Shown: in pieces, positions 36,960 to 48,860 of the stretch
Layout: every line of letters starts with the position of its first letter
Position numbering within the stretch: the stretch's first letter is position 1
Assembly: GCF_014529535.1 (NCBI RefSeq)
Contig: NW_023503376.1
Location: 1,674,001 to 1,738,000, forward strand
DNA length: 64,000 nucleotides
Direction: 5' to 3'
Origin: Bradysia coprophila
Lineage: Eukaryota; Arthropoda; Insecta; Diptera; Sciaridae
Translations under genes and position numbers: made by a program
Notes under the pieces: generated by a model
Database searches by the model: none
Told to the model about the DNA's origin: nothing
What the model saw: the letters and a program-made list of their open reading frames with translations, nothing else

Positions 36960-38048
36960 TCTCGGATGTGTGTTTTATCTTTGAGCTGAACTTTCTTCTT
37001 TTGCATTAATTTATATAATGGCTCTTCAAACAACATTTCGTGCGATACAACAACTCAATTTGTAACAAGCATGTTTTTCACTTAACTGTTTATTATATGG
37101 ATGGAGGCTGCTTTGTATACAAGCCAGCTTAATTACGATACATAAATCAATTCGTTCTTAGTATTTGAACGAAATGTATTTCGAATGATGAATTTTGTTT
37201 CGTGTCCGTACTTTCCGTTCGTCTATTTTATAACCTGTTAAACTGTGATGCTAATTGACTGTAACCAGGTTAGAATACGAGTATCTTTTAGTGGATGATT
37301 AAAGAAATTGGTAAACGATAAAATCACCTGTACAGCCATGTAGAGACTGTTCTTTTGAAACTTTTGTCCATAGTTTTAACAAATGAAGTGCCTAAAGGTA
37401 ACATGCGCTTCCTATTTTTACATAGTTTTAATTGTACAACCTTACTGGAAAGCTGGTAAAAGCTGGTAAATCTCATTTAACCTGTTACAGAAGCATACGA
37501 CAAGTATTATTATCTGGTCTACTATTTCCATCGATCAAAGTATTTTTAATCGGTTTACTGAAAATCTTGTACTTCATTTTTTTAAACATCCATTTTGCTA
37601 TAGAAAAGACCGTATTACCCTTAGTTAGCCATTATTTTGGTCGTTTTGGCCGAATTTGCGCCTCACATGTCACATCCTTTACTCGAAGATCTACGCACAT
37701 CAGAACGATTTGATCAAAAAATGTTTTTTCTGGACCATGTACGGCTGCTGTTTCACGTTTCGATAACGACGAACATAAAGCTAACAGAAAACAACCAAAT
37801 TCTGTTCAAAATTTACACTTCAAATCATCGTGTCACTACACATGCATGTTCGGTGTCATTAAAAAGCTAAGAGCAATCATGGGAAACAGTTTTTTGGTAT
37901 TTCTGTAACTTTTCCGCTACTGGGAAAAAGCATTAGAATTTCACCGAAATAGTCACATTTAAATCCCTACTTTCAACCGCTCCTCACTCAGTCAGTAAAT
38001 AAAAATTAAAACCTATTGCCCGAAAGAACATGCAATTATCTTTCAAAT
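36960..38048. other. Intergenic between the esterase and the Penelope insertion
   Basis: The esterase promoter would be here; ATATAATG at about 37014-37020 is a weak TATA candidate on the minus strand. A decayed TTAA-MITE fragment lies at about 37477-37625. No gene. Confidence 0.4.
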
Positions 38049-38239
38049 GACACCTCACACCAAGGTTCTGAAAGAACCAGGTTAAGACACCCACGAAGGC
38101 GGGTGACACCGAAATCGATAAGCGTACTCAATACAGATTGTGTGTGAAACCAACTTGAAGAAAATGTTTTTTAGGAAAATTCGGAATTTTGTTTTTGCTA
38201 CGTTGCCTTTTTCATATAAACTTCGTAGCCGCTGAGCTC
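38049..38239. repeat. Left arm of a foldback element split by the Penelope insertion
   Basis: The block around AGGTTCTGAAAGAACCAGG and CACGAAGGCGGGTGACAC reappears in reverse complement at 41744-41800 on the other side of the retroelement. Removing the 3.5-kb insertion would restore one inverted-repeat element. Confidence 0.65.
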
Positions 38240-38249
38240 AATTTATGTG

Positions 38250-38407
38250 ATTCATTGTTTAAATAATTGGAATACGTGGTTTATTTATTTATTTTATTAT
38301 TTTTTCCGAGCTTTCGCACACAAACTGTGAGCTTCATCAGGGCTGACAATAACTAATGAGACCTACTTATCGTTTTTCTAATTGGTGTGAAAGGGATGGG
38401 TTACTAC
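38250..38407 (-). repeat. Penelope terminal repeat (3' copy)
   Basis: A 158-bp direct repeat, nearly identical to 41575-41733; differences I see are T/C at 38277 and C/A near 38344. On the minus strand it contains a hammerhead-like core. Confidence 0.85.
38312..38340 (-). ncRNA. Hammerhead-ribozyme-like core in Penelope terminal repeat
   Basis: On the minus strand CTGATGA is followed by a stem-loop (GCTCACA...TGTGTGC) and then GAAA, the order of conserved blocks around stem II of hammerhead ribozymes. Penelope-like elements are known to carry such ribozymes in their terminal repeats. I could not find a convincing partner for stem III with a cleavage UH, so self-cleavage is unproven. The same core is at 41637-41665. 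Confidence 0.5.
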
Positions 38408-38818
38408 GAATTTGACTTTCTTGCATGAAATCTTTTATGTTCGGAATTATTGCATTCCATGCGTTACTCAAAATTAATCCTTGATCAGTGTTCATTAACG
38501 TTTTTGTACTTTGTTGGATTGCCAGTCCTTCTTTAATTTTTTTTTCTAAGACCAAAATCTTTCTCTTTTATGATTATTTTTCCGTTGTTCCAGTCAATTT
38601 CATGATTTCTGTTTCTGATGACATGTCTTGCAACTGCCGATTTCTTGTATTCTCTTCTTCTTACGTTGCCTTCATGGTCTTCTTTTCTTTCTTCGAAACG
38701 GAAGGTTTCACCAATGTAAATGTTCTAACATGTACCACAGGGAATGGAATAGACTCCAGCTTGATTCGTTGCTTCTTTATCTTTGAGGCTTCGGGTCATG
38801 TTTAACATTTTTATCTCC
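38367..38818 (-). pseudogene. GIY-YIG endonuclease domain of the Penelope element (disrupted)
   Basis: The minus strand reads AGVYSIPCGTC, a stop at 38725-38727, then NIYIGETF: the GVY...YIG signature of the GIY-YIG nuclease that nicks target DNA in Penelope elements. Downstream residues RKEDHEGN and AVARHVI follow the family pattern, then a second frame change near 38555 leads into KIKEGLAIQQSTKTLMN...LILSNAWN. The stop and frameshift make this copy inactive. Confidence 0.8.
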
Positions 38819-38819
38819 T

Positions 38820-39286
38820 GCAAGCTGATATTTCATACATTACGCGTTTCTGCATATAAACACAAACACATACATAACCACAGCCTATACGATTGGATAA
38901 TTCACACATAACCTACCTAGGGTAAATTTACTTTCCATCTACATATTTGAAATAATCGCCGAACGGCGGAAGCGAACACGGGACCAGCAGCATATCAACC
39001 AAACATGCTGACCACTACGCCAACAAATCACATAACGCGATGCAATTGCTGTCGGTAGTGGTTCGTTAGTCACTTCTACATCGATCAAATAATCAGAGTA
39101 GTCGGAATGATGTGATTTGAACGAAATGTTGAGGTGGATAGTATATATGTGTGAGTAAGTAAATAAAGGATTCTCTGTATGATGTTTTTTTTTGTTGTGA
39201 ATGCGTTTTAAAACAACATGCTTAATTAATTAATTTTAAATCCAAATTTTTGTGGTTATTTCGCTAATGTATGAAATATCAGCTTG
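38820..39286 (-). mobile_element. tRNA-derived insertion inside the Penelope element
   Basis: Its ends, 38820-38842 and 39264-39286, are perfect 23-bp inverted copies of each other. Inside, on the minus strand, 'tggcgtagtggtcagcatg' and 'gtcccgtgttcgcttccgcc' resemble the A and B boxes of a tRNA promoter (about 38965-39030). It separates the GIY-YIG region from the linker and is absent from the expected layout of Penelope proteins, so it is a secondary insertion. Confidence 0.6.
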
Positions 39287-39327
39287 CAGCTCGCTGGCGC
39301 TCGTTATATACAATTGTACATACGAAG

Positions 39328-41580
39328 TTATTCTCGAAATATACACCAAGGTAGAAAATGTACTATTGTCCCTGGTGTGAAAGTTACTTTCCATTTCATT
39401 TTTCGACGTAAATAGCCTCCAACTTTGTTCGAGATGTTTCCTATGTAAGGGAGTGGCACCCAATATTCTTCTTTTTCATCCTCGTTCTCGTCTTCATTAA
39501 TTAAGATTGATATGTTAGAATTTGATTGTTGAAGTGTTTGTATTTGGATTTGGTTTTCGGTAACTGGTAAATTTTGATTTGGATTCTGAATTTCATTTTG
39601 AATTGTGTTTAGTGTTGTGAATTTTGAACTCACTCTTTCAATTCGTTTGTTAATGAATTCTATCGGATAATTATTTTCTTGTAAAGTTTCTCTGATGTGA
39701 TTCAATTCATGTTGTAGATAATTTGGACTGCAAATTTGGAATGCCCGATATACCAGAGCGTCGATTACCGAAATTTTTTGTGATTTGTGATGGAAGGAAT
39801 CAAAGTTCAAATATTTGTCCGTGTGAGTGGTTTTTTTCTGTAGACCGATGTTTCTATTTTTGTTTCTTCTATTCGTTTGATGAGGATGTCCAAAAAAGCT
39901 ATTTCATTGTTTTCTTCACCTTCCATGGTGAATTGTATTTGTGGATGGTATGAATTCAATTTTTCTTTAATTTCATTTGCATCATGTATGTCTCCTTCGA
40001 TTATTGCAAAAACGTCGTCCACATATCTCTTCCAAAAAAATATCTTTGGATTTTTTGGAATTATGTTCTTTTCCAATTTTTGCAAATAAATATCTGCCAC
40101 TGTACCAGATATTGGTGATCCCATTGGACATCCAGAATTCTGAAGATATAATTCGTTGCCATATTGAAAGTATGTGTTATTTAGACATTCCGTTAATAGT
40201 CGTGATATATCTGGAATAGTCAGATTTTCGAAAATGTCTTTTTTCCAATTCTGGTTTTCGTTCAATCTTTCTTCTATAGCTTGGACGGAATCTGGTATAG
40301 GTAAATTTGTGTACAGACTTGTGACATCGAAGGATACAAGAATGCATTGTTGTGGTAATCTCAATTCTCGTAGATGATTCATCATTTTATATGAATTTTT
40401 GATCGTTGATGTTTCGAAACCTTCGTTGGTGAGTGATATTAGTTTATTCAATATTCTTGCTAGTTTGTAGTTTACAGAATTTCGGAAATCGTTGATAGGT
40501 CTGAAAGGGGTTCCTTGTTTGTGTATTTTTGGAAGTCCAAAAAATTTTGAAATTCTTGGATGATTTTCAATCATGTCATTGTACAGTTTTTCATTTAATC
40601 TCTTTGATTTCTTTAGTTCTTTGCATAAAGATTTCAGATTTTTTAGGTTTTGCTTCCGTTGGATCTTCTTGTAATCTTGTATATGGACCTTCTTCAATTA
40701 GATCTTTTACTTTTCTGTGGTAGTCGATTGTGTTCATTAGTACGGTTGCGTTGCCTTTGTCGGCTTTCATTATTAATATGTCTTTGTTCGACGTTAACGA
40801 TTTCATTATTGACATAACTTCACTATTTTGGTTGGCTAATCGTCCTTGTTCTATCATTCTGCATATATTGTTCCTTATTATTTCTTTTTCGACTTCTGTT
40901 ATATCCTCTTCTTTGAATTTGTGTTCGATTGACGAAATAAATTCTAATTTTAGGTTTTTGACCAGTCTTTCGTTGGGCGGAACTGCAAAATTTAAACCTA
41001 AAGAAAGAACTTCCATTTCTTTCTCGTTCAAATCGTAATCACTCAGGTTTATTACATTCTTGAATTTCGCTGGTGTTGTCTGAGGATTATTTTGTAAAAA
41101 GCCATTATTTGAGAGAGAGGAATATGTTTTTGCCATCAATTTTTGCAGTTTTTCTTGTTGACGTTTCTTCGTTTTATTGAATTTTTGTTCATAGTCGTTT
41201 GTGCAAAAATCAATTATTTTTTGGTAAATCGACACTGGTAACCAGGATAATTTCGTCTTTGTTATTTTGATTTCATTTTCTAAATCTTTTTGATCTTTGT
41301 ATTTGGATTTAATTGATTCTTTAAGTAAATTCAGCTCGAAATTTTTAATTAGAAATTTAGACTTTTTCGTTTTAATTTTATCGAAAGATTCTGGTACTTT
41401 TATGAAATTTAGAATTATTTGATTGTCTTTGCACTTTTTTAGAAAATGGATTGTGTTCTTGTTTTCAGCTAATTTATTTGTGTCCTTCTGCAGATTGATA
41501 ATTAAGAAAATAATTTCCATTCCAAAATGGATTTTTATGTAATCTTTTATTTCTCTCCAACCACGGAATATGAAATTCAT
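39328..41580 (-). pseudogene. Penelope reverse transcriptase reading frame (frameshifted)
   Basis: Three adjacent minus-strand segments make one protein. Bases 41580-40645 give a lysine-rich N-terminus and the first conserved RT block (IMKADKGNATVLMN). Bases 40640-39807 give the RT core: FFGLPKIHK, FRPI, VSFDVTSLYTNLP, GCPMGSPISGTVADIYL, and the catalytic YVDD at 40013-40024. Bases 39810-39328 give the thumb and linker with LPYIGNIS. Frames change at an A-run near 40640 and near 39808. The active-site aspartates are intact, but the frame is broken in two places. Confidence 0.9.
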
Positions 41581-41733
41581 TGTTTAAATAATTGGAATAC
41601 GTGGTCTATTTATTTATTTTATTATTTTTTCCGAGCTTTCGCACACAAACTGTGAGCTTCATCAGGGATGACAATAACTAATGAGACCTACTTATCGTTT
41701 TTCTAATTGGTGTGAAAGGGATGGGTTACTACT
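41575..41733 (-). repeat. Penelope terminal repeat (5' copy)
   Basis: Direct repeat of 38250-38407, followed at once by the right-hand target duplication. It holds the second hammerhead-like core at 41637-41665. Confidence 0.85.
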
Positions 41734-41743
41734 AATTTATGTG

Positions 41744-42780
41744 TCACCGCCTTCGTGATCAACTCAGAGTTGTCTTAACCTGGTTCTTTCAGAACCTTGC
41801 CTCACACGACGTCATACGTTTCGCGTAGCCGGGGACGACGCCATAAGAAAAATGCATGTTTTCGTACAAAAATTTCGCTTAAGAAACCAAAACCTATCTA
41901 GGCACACATAAAAACGTTCGTATCATTGTAAAGCTGGGTTGAGCCTCTGTCAGGGCGTCCACTGATCTAAATATAAACATGCACCAAGTGTGAGATATTG
42001 CTATTTTCTAAGAAGAACATATAGATATCTGCGCTTGCGCCGTATTTTAAGTTCTATACCTAGTCAATGAACCCTAACAGTTGTGACTCCATTGTCTGTA
42101 GTGGCAGCCACCAAGACGGATATAAATATATTTATGACAGCGATTTTAAACTATTCAAGCCAAGAGCTACCTAGGCATATATATAACCAATAGACCTGTT
42201 CGAAATATTATGGCGAGTGATTTCACTGTAGATAATCAGAACATCGAAGCACTCAATTGAAATGACAAGCATCAAACCACCCGCGATTTGGGGTATAAAT
42301 ACGAGACATTTGTACGAAATAAAGTCAGAATAAACTGGAACGTTGAACGGGCAACAGCCCTAAATAAATGTTTATTTCTCAGTAGAAGTGGAACGGCGGT
42401 GTCTGGCACTACTAGTGCGGGGAGAATATCCCTTCCAGTCACCAATGTTTGTAGAAGTATCAATACGGCCAACCGGCATTCAAAGAGAAGCAGTAAAATT
42501 CTCAACAAGACCTTTAAAATATCAATCCGACGGATTGACTCTCAAAAAAAATCTCTCTCTATGTTCTCTAACTATTGTAAAAATTCAATGGTAACCCAGA
42601 TATCTTAAAAATTAAACTCACGAATCTACAGAGATTAAGGAAGTATAGCTGCCGATAATTTCTTATTTATTGTACGATCAAATATTCAATGTAATGAGAC
42701 AGCTCTGCAATTTCATTTATACCAATTTATTCTTAACAATGTTGTCAATCTAAATGGAACTGATTGAGGAACTGAACGAA
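41744..42780. other. Right foldback arm and a possible solo-LTR remnant
   Basis: Bases 41744-41800 are the inverted partner of 38049-38110. From about 42290 there is TATAAATAC, then two AAATAAA hexamers (42318 and 42361) and a GC-richer block to about 42500. This spacing of TATA and polyadenylation signals resembles a solo LTR, but I cannot define its ends. No gene. Confidence 0.35.
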
Positions 42781-45107
42781 AACGAGCCATCAGAACAGTC
42801 GGAGCGTTTGCTGCGACTGAGCCCCGTACGAACCCGTATATCTATTGCGTACGTGACCCTAGTGCGTCTGTCACCCTACTTTGACCGTAAACCTATTGTA
42901 CCCGTAAACGTAGTTGAAGTCAAATTATTATGAAATGTGTGTACATCTTAGAAATTGCGCATAGCGCAATTACGAAGCCCCGTACGACGTTCCTTTCAAA
43001 TGTAACACAAATTTCAAGTTGACCTAAAATTTTAATTTATTGAGAGGCCTAAGGCCAAGTTACGGCCTTAGTCCAACGACCCAAATTTATTTTTTTTCCA
43101 ACAGTATTCTATTCGGCCTTCGATTACCTTCCAAATGAAACAAAAATTAGGAAAATCGGATGAAATTTACTCGAGTTATATGCAAAATACACTTAGGGCC
43201 GAGTAGCGGCCTTAGTCCCAGGACCCAAATTTATTTATTTTTTCAACAACATTCTATTCGGTGTTCGATTACCTTTAAAATGAAAAATAAATTAGGAAAA
43301 TCGGATCAAATTTACTCGAGTTATATGCAAAACACACTTAGGGCCGTGGAGCGGCCTTAGTCCAAGGACCCAAATTTTAAATTTTTTTCCACAACATTCT
43401 ATTCGGTGTTCAACTACCTTTTAAATGAAAAAAAAATTAGGAAAATCGGATGAAATTTACTTGAGTTATATGTAAAATACACATAGAGCCCTAGTAGCGG
43501 CCTTAGTCCGAGGACCCAAATTTAATTTTTTTTTTCAACAACATTCTATTCGGTGTTCGATTACCTTTCAAATGAAACAAAATTTAGGAAAATCGGATCA
43601 AATTTACTCGAGTTATATGCAAAATACACTTAGGGCCGAGGAGCGGCCTCAGTCCAAGGACCCAAATTTCAAACATTTTTCTCACCACATTCTATTCGGT
43701 ATTCAATTACCTTTCATATAAGACAAAAACTAGCAAAATTGGATGAGATTTAATCGATTTATATGCAAAATACACTTAGGGCCGAGGAGCGGCCTCAGTC
43801 CAAGGACCCAAATTTCAAACATTTTTCTCACCACATTCTATTCGGTAATCAATCACCTTTCATATAAGACAAAAACTAGCAAAATTGGATGATATTTACT
43901 CGATCTATACGCAAAATACACTTAGGGCCGAGGAGCGGCCTCAGTCCAAGGACCCAAATTTAAAACGTTTTTCGCCACATTATATTGGGGCTTCGATTAC
44001 CTTTCAAATGAAACAAAAATTACGAAAAAAGGATGAAATTTACTCGAGTTATATGCAAAATACACTTAGGGCCGAGGAGCGGCCTCAGTCCAAGGACCCA
44101 AATTTCAAACATTTTTCTCACCACATTCTATTCGGTATTCAATTACCTTTCATATAAGACAAAAACTAGCAAAATTGGATGATATTTACTCGATCTATAC
44201 GCAAAATACACTTAGGGCCGAGGAGCGGCCTCAGTCCAAGGACCCAAATTTCAAACATTTTTCTCACCACATTCTATTCGGTATTCAATTACCTTTCATA
44301 TAAGACAAAAACTAGCAAAATTGGATGATATTTACTCGATCTATACGCAAAATACACTTAGGACCGAGGAGCGGCCTCAGTCCAAGGACCCAAATTTAAA
44401 ACGTTTTTCTCACCACATTCTACTCGGTATTCAATTACCTTTCATATTAGACAAAAACTAGCAAAATTGGATGAGATTTAATCGATTTATATGCAAAATA
44501 CACTTAGGGCCGAGGAGCGGCCTCAGTCCAAGGACCCAAATTTAAAACGTTTTTCGCCACATTATATTGGGGCTTCGATTACCTTTCAAATGAAACAAAA
44601 ATTACGAAAAAAGGATGAAATTTACTCGAGTTATATGCAAAATACACTTAGGGCCGAGTAGCCTTTCACTTCTGGGGCCCTAACTCACGGTCCATTCACC
44701 CGATTTTAATTTTTTTCGACTTTTTTCTCCTGGATCGGTATCGACAATACCTATCTTTTGCCGTTTCATTTGCATTTCCATCGTTTTTTTTGCCGTAAAT
44801 ATCCCCAAAAGACCTTAAAGCACTTAGGCGGCCCTAACTCACGAAGGGCCGACCCAAATATGCCCATCTTCCCACTTAGCCTCACTATCTTTCAGGGAAA
44901 AAAAAATTTTTGAAATCGGATTTGATTTACTCAAGATATCGACGTGACGGACAGACAGACGGACAGACGGACAGACAAAATTTTTATTGCGGATTCGTTA
45001 TCTATGAACATAGGCAAACACTTTGCCCTTACCGTCTGCTTCGAACTCCATCAATTACACACGGCATCGTAATCCTATAAGCCCCTTTGTACTTCGTACG
45101 GGGCTAA
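42781..45107 (+). repeat. AGCCCCGTAC-ended repeat element, copy 2, with expanded internal array
   Basis: It begins AACGAGCCATCAGAACAGTC and ends ACTTCGTACGGGGCTA. Between about 43040 and 44660 lie about eleven tandem units of 130-150 bp, each with 'gcggcc(t)(t/c)agtccaaggacccaaattt', 'acattctattcgg' and 'aaaatacacttaggg'. Several units fall into near-identical subtypes (43740-44520), which shows recent local amplification. A GACAGACAGACGGACAGACG tract lies near 44950. No coding capacity. Confidence 0.85.
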
Positions 45108-45841
45108 AAATAAACTTAATTTTATGGTCACAGTAACGACAAAAAAAGTTTCAATCCGAAAACATATCTCTTTAATCGAATGGTTACCTTCTGGTGATAC
45201 CTATAATTATACCGTGGCTGTGAGACACAACCGATAATAACTTAATCGTAAAAAACAAACACATTATCGACGCTAAAACAAACATACTCCTTACCCATAA
45301 TTACATGCGCGTTTTTTTGTTTCTGTTGTCATCATCACAATCACAGCCATCCACCATCGACAATCACATCGAATTGACACCACTTATCTTCGAAATTACC
45401 CATCTCACCTGATCTCCTTTATAATACTTAAATATGTAAATTTTGTCGGTCAACACGGCCGAATGTAGTCTCTCGTTGTCGTTGAACGTTTTCAATTAAA
45501 ATAAAAGTGCCAATTATCTCATCTGAAAAATAATATCGGAATTACTTATTGCGACATATTGCGTTACTGCATGCCACATTTGAATGTTGAGATGATTTTT
45601 TTTTGTCTTTTTCCTTTTTTCATCAGACTTTGGTCGGCATGCACATTTCAGAAGATATTTAAATAGTTCCTACTTGAATAATCCAGTTATTCTCGAGTCA
45701 ATTTATTCTGGCGAGTAACTGATTGGGCAATTTGGATGGTCTTTTTCGAGTTTAGTATAATTATTGCAATCATGACAAGCTCTGGATAATATGGACCTGT
45801 ATATAGTAAAATGCACGTTACAAAATTGAAGTACAAGATTT
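45108..45841. other. Intergenic; no gene
   Basis: AT-rich DNA without a supportable gene or repeat. Confidence 0.4.
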
Positions 45842-46640
45842 GATTGATTGATTGATTGAACATTTATTTAGCAACGCTATTTTTACATCATCACATAGAT
45901 TATCACAAAATTTAAAATTTATCGTCTACATCTTAATCATCATCTTCTTTTCTCTTCTTTTACCAACAAATTCAATTTTAAACAAAAACTGTCCTCACAA
46001 AACTCTTTAAATTACTTTTGAACACCGTTTCATTGTCCTCATCTTTTAAGTCTCTCGGCAGTGAATTAAACAAAACAAGTCCCCTATGAAACAACGAATT
46101 CCTTTCTTTAACACTTTTCTTAGCTGTCACATGGAAATCTTCTCTCGATCTCGTTTCGTATCGATGTATGTCACTGTTGAATGTAACAATTTCGCCGAGG
46201 TACTTTGGCATCAGCCCCCTTCGCAGCTTGCGCACAAACGTCAACGTCGTTGCATACACTCGTTGTTTCACGCTCATCCAGTCCAACGCTCCCAACATGA
46301 ATGATATGGGTGTGATCTTCCTACACTTCAGCACTGATCTCATCACTCGATTTTGAAGTATTTGGAGTCTATCGAATGCTGATTGATTGCTCAAAAACAG
46401 TAATGAAGCGCAGTAGTCGAAGTGTGGCGCAATAATGGATTTGTAAACGCTGATTCGTGCTTCCATCGTTAAATCTGTCGCCAATCTTGACAAAACCCCA
46501 ACTTTTTTCGCCACTTTTTACATACGTAGTCCACGTTTTGTTTGAAATCTAATTTGTAATCAATTAGGACTCCCAGGTACTTGATATTGTTCACTACCAA
46601 CAGATTGAAAATTCTTTGATCGATTGACTGGTCATATGCT
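45842..46640 (-). mobile_element. 5'-truncated non-LTR retrotransposon (LINE), Jockey/CR1-like
   Basis: The minus strand encodes the C-terminal part of a LINE reverse transcriptase: YLGVLIDYKLDFKQNV, then VAKKVGVLSRLATDLTMEAR, YKSIIAPHFDYCASLL, LQILQNRVMRSVL and MSVKQRVYATTLTFV, ending at 45978. A frameshift near 46514 splits it. The 3' end is a (TTGA)n tail at 45842-45864, typical of CR1/Jockey-type LINEs. Everything 5' of the thumb region is missing, as in ordinary 5' truncation. The clade is not resolved. Confidence 0.85.
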
Positions 46641-48362
46641 TGCCGTCTGTAACAGGTTAAGTTTGAGTTTGTGGCTCGATTAATACTCAATAGTAGATGT
46701 TGGTGTCCCCTCCCAACTTTACCTCTGTGCAGAGATAATTTCGGTCAATTGCGAAAAGAAAATGAACTGACATGGCCATGAGTGTGAAGCAAGAAAGCAA
46801 TACATCCGATAGGAAAACTACCATTCTGCATTCTCAACTTTATAAAAGATAAGCTGGCTCAAACATACACTAGATCACCAATTGTTAGGGCTCTGCTCAT
46901 AGCGATAATAATGAAATAGTGCAGGTCAACATTCAACTAGTTAGTCTTTTACTTGTGACCAGAGCCATGATCCATGAAAATGTCACCTTCGCTGGATCAC
47001 AAAACTCAGATAGTTCGTCTACTACTTGCTGACGCTGACCGAAACTTTATATTTTCGAAAAAAATGTTGCAGTTTTGTTGATATTCAACGTTAAGGGTTT
47101 TCCGGCTGAACAAACCATTTTTCGATTTCTGGAAAAACAAAGAACAAAGAAAAGTCTTAAAGGACTTAAGCGCACGTGGCATAAGGCTGCTGGACTCCAA
47201 CAGTATCAGAGTCAATAATATTACTGCAACGTCAATCATGTCCGTAGCGTTAGCGGAGGACTTGACGCAGTCTAACTTCCAAAAAAAGAACGAAGAAATT
47301 TTTTTGAGACGCGGCAACTATATATAGGCGAGAATGTAAGTTTCTTTCCTTTGGCCTGTATCACCACAAATCCTATTCTATCTTATTCGCGCTTCAAATA
47401 CGAGCACAACGAGCTATCACTCGACTATGTAACTTTAAAATTGCCGGAGATACATCGTTTTGAAATTGGCACTTTTCATAGAAAATGCACCAAATTGACT
47501 TTTCCCAAACAATCAAAATCTTTCAACTTACTCTGTATGTTTCTATCTATCTATCTGTCTATCTATCGATGGTCGATCTCGGAAACCAGTCAGCCAATCT
47601 CCATGAAATTTTGCAGGAACCTCAGGGTGGGCATAAAAATAAAAATGTGATACGCCATTACCCCAGGAAAAACCAGAATTTTGTTTTATTGGCCTCGAAG
47701 TGGTTTCTGAGTGTGGTTTTCGAGGGTCGGGAACGCGTTTTCGGCTGTAGCTTAGCTGTATTGAAACCTACAGAGGCGTGCGACCCATCAAATGAAAGGT
47801 ATTCGTAACACGATTCGAACAAAAAAATAATTTAAAAAATCGAGGCAGATTCGTTTGAGCTAGAGTGATTAGAGTGACCAAATTTTGAGCTACTCGAGCG
47901 TAGGACTAATATTTTTTTGGGTTATGAAAGATAAAGAGTTACTTTCTTCGGCAAAGTCTCAGAGTTTTACGAGTAGAACAGTGAAAAATGTCGAAAGTTG
48001 GAAATGGGTGGGTCAATTATGTTTTTAGAGGTATTTCTTGAATGGTGGCAGATAGCAAGTTACTTAATTCGGCAAAGTCTCAGAGTTTTACGAGTAGAAA
48101 AGAAGGGCATTTGTGAAAAATGTCGAAAGTTGGAAATGGGTGGGTCAATTGGGGTTTTGGAGATATTTCTTGAATGGTGGCAGATAGAGAATTACTTTCT
48201 TCGTCAAATTTTCGAATTTCGTCAAATTTTCGATTTTCGTTAAATTTCGTCAAATTTTCGATTTTCGTCAAATTTTCGATTTTCGTTAAATTTCGTCAAA
48301 TTTTCGAATTTCGTCAAATTTTCGAATTTCGTCAAATTTTCTAAAACTTCTAAAACGACTGA
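46641..48362. other. Intergenic with simple and duplicated repeats
   Basis: Bases about 46636-46662 match an end of the TTAA-MITE family. A (TCTA)n microsatellite lies at 47541-47572. Two copies of a roughly 130-bp unit (GTCGAAAGTTGGAAATGGGT, near 47990 and 48119) stand in tandem, followed by an 18-bp-scale TTTTCGAATTTCGTCAAA minisatellite at about 48205-48340. No gene. Confidence 0.5.
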
Positions 48363-48860
48363 TATCCCAACAAAAATCTCTTCGAGAAAAGTGTGACGCA
48401 GTCTTTGAAGTACAATTTCTAAAATGAATGATATCGCTAGAGTTGACGCTTTCAGCTTCGTTACGCAAAAATTAAATTTTACACCCAATTTTAGTTCAAA
48501 CAAGCTGGCTTAGTTTTACCAAAAAAAATTTGACTGGAAACAACCAAAATTTTACCAAAAAAATCTGCGTCGCAAAGTGGCAAATGTTCAGGAACAGACC
48601 AGCAAGAAAATTTATCTGCCACGTGCGACGCAGATTTTTTTGGTAAAATTTTGGTTGTTTCTAGTCAAATTGTTTTTGGTAAAAATTATTTGGCAGATGA
48701 TGAGAAAAACTAAGCCAGCTTGTTTGAACTAAAATTGGGTGTAAAATTTAATTTTTGCGTAACGAAGCTGAAAGCGTCAACTCTAGCGATATCATTCATT
48801 TTATAAATCGTACTTCAAAGACTGCGTCACACTTTTCTCGAAGAGATTTTTGTTGGGATA
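48363..48860. repeat. Foldback element with ~165-bp arms
   Basis: TATCCCAACAAAAATCTCTT at 48363 is mirrored by its complement ending at 48860, and the pairing continues inward through 'tgacgcagtctttgaagta' and 'cacccaattttagttcaaac'. An inner pair, centred near 48590 (AATCTGCGTCGCA...TGCGACGCAGATT), closes the loop. It shares GCGTCAC and TGGCA(A/G)ATG blocks with the element at 5729-6262 but differs elsewhere. Confidence 0.85.

Larger units (their letters stand above)
38250..41733 (-). mobile_element. Penelope-like retroelement, complete but inactivated
   Basis: The element is 3484 bp, with direct terminal repeats (38250-38407 and 41575-41733) and a 10-bp target duplication AATTTATGTG at 38240-38249 and 41734-41743. 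Both match Penelope-like elements, which reverse-transcribe onto nicked DNA. On the minus strand the order is an N-terminal region with IMKADKGNATVL, reverse transcriptase, a linker with LPYIGNIS, and a GIY-YIG endonuclease. Damage includes a frameshift at the A-run near 40640, another near 39808, a nested insertion at 38820-39286, an in-frame stop at 38725-38727 and a frameshift near 38555. It lies inside a foldback element. Confidence 0.92.

Noticed and set aside
39328..39810. Separate gene beside the reverse transcriptase
   Set aside because: It continues the Penelope protein after a frameshift near 39808 and has the linker motif LPYIGNIS, so it is part of the same element.
42272..42508. 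Minus-strand membrane-like peptide
   Set aside because: It lies in what looks like an LTR-type segment with TATA and AATAAA signals on the other strand; leucine richness reflects composition.
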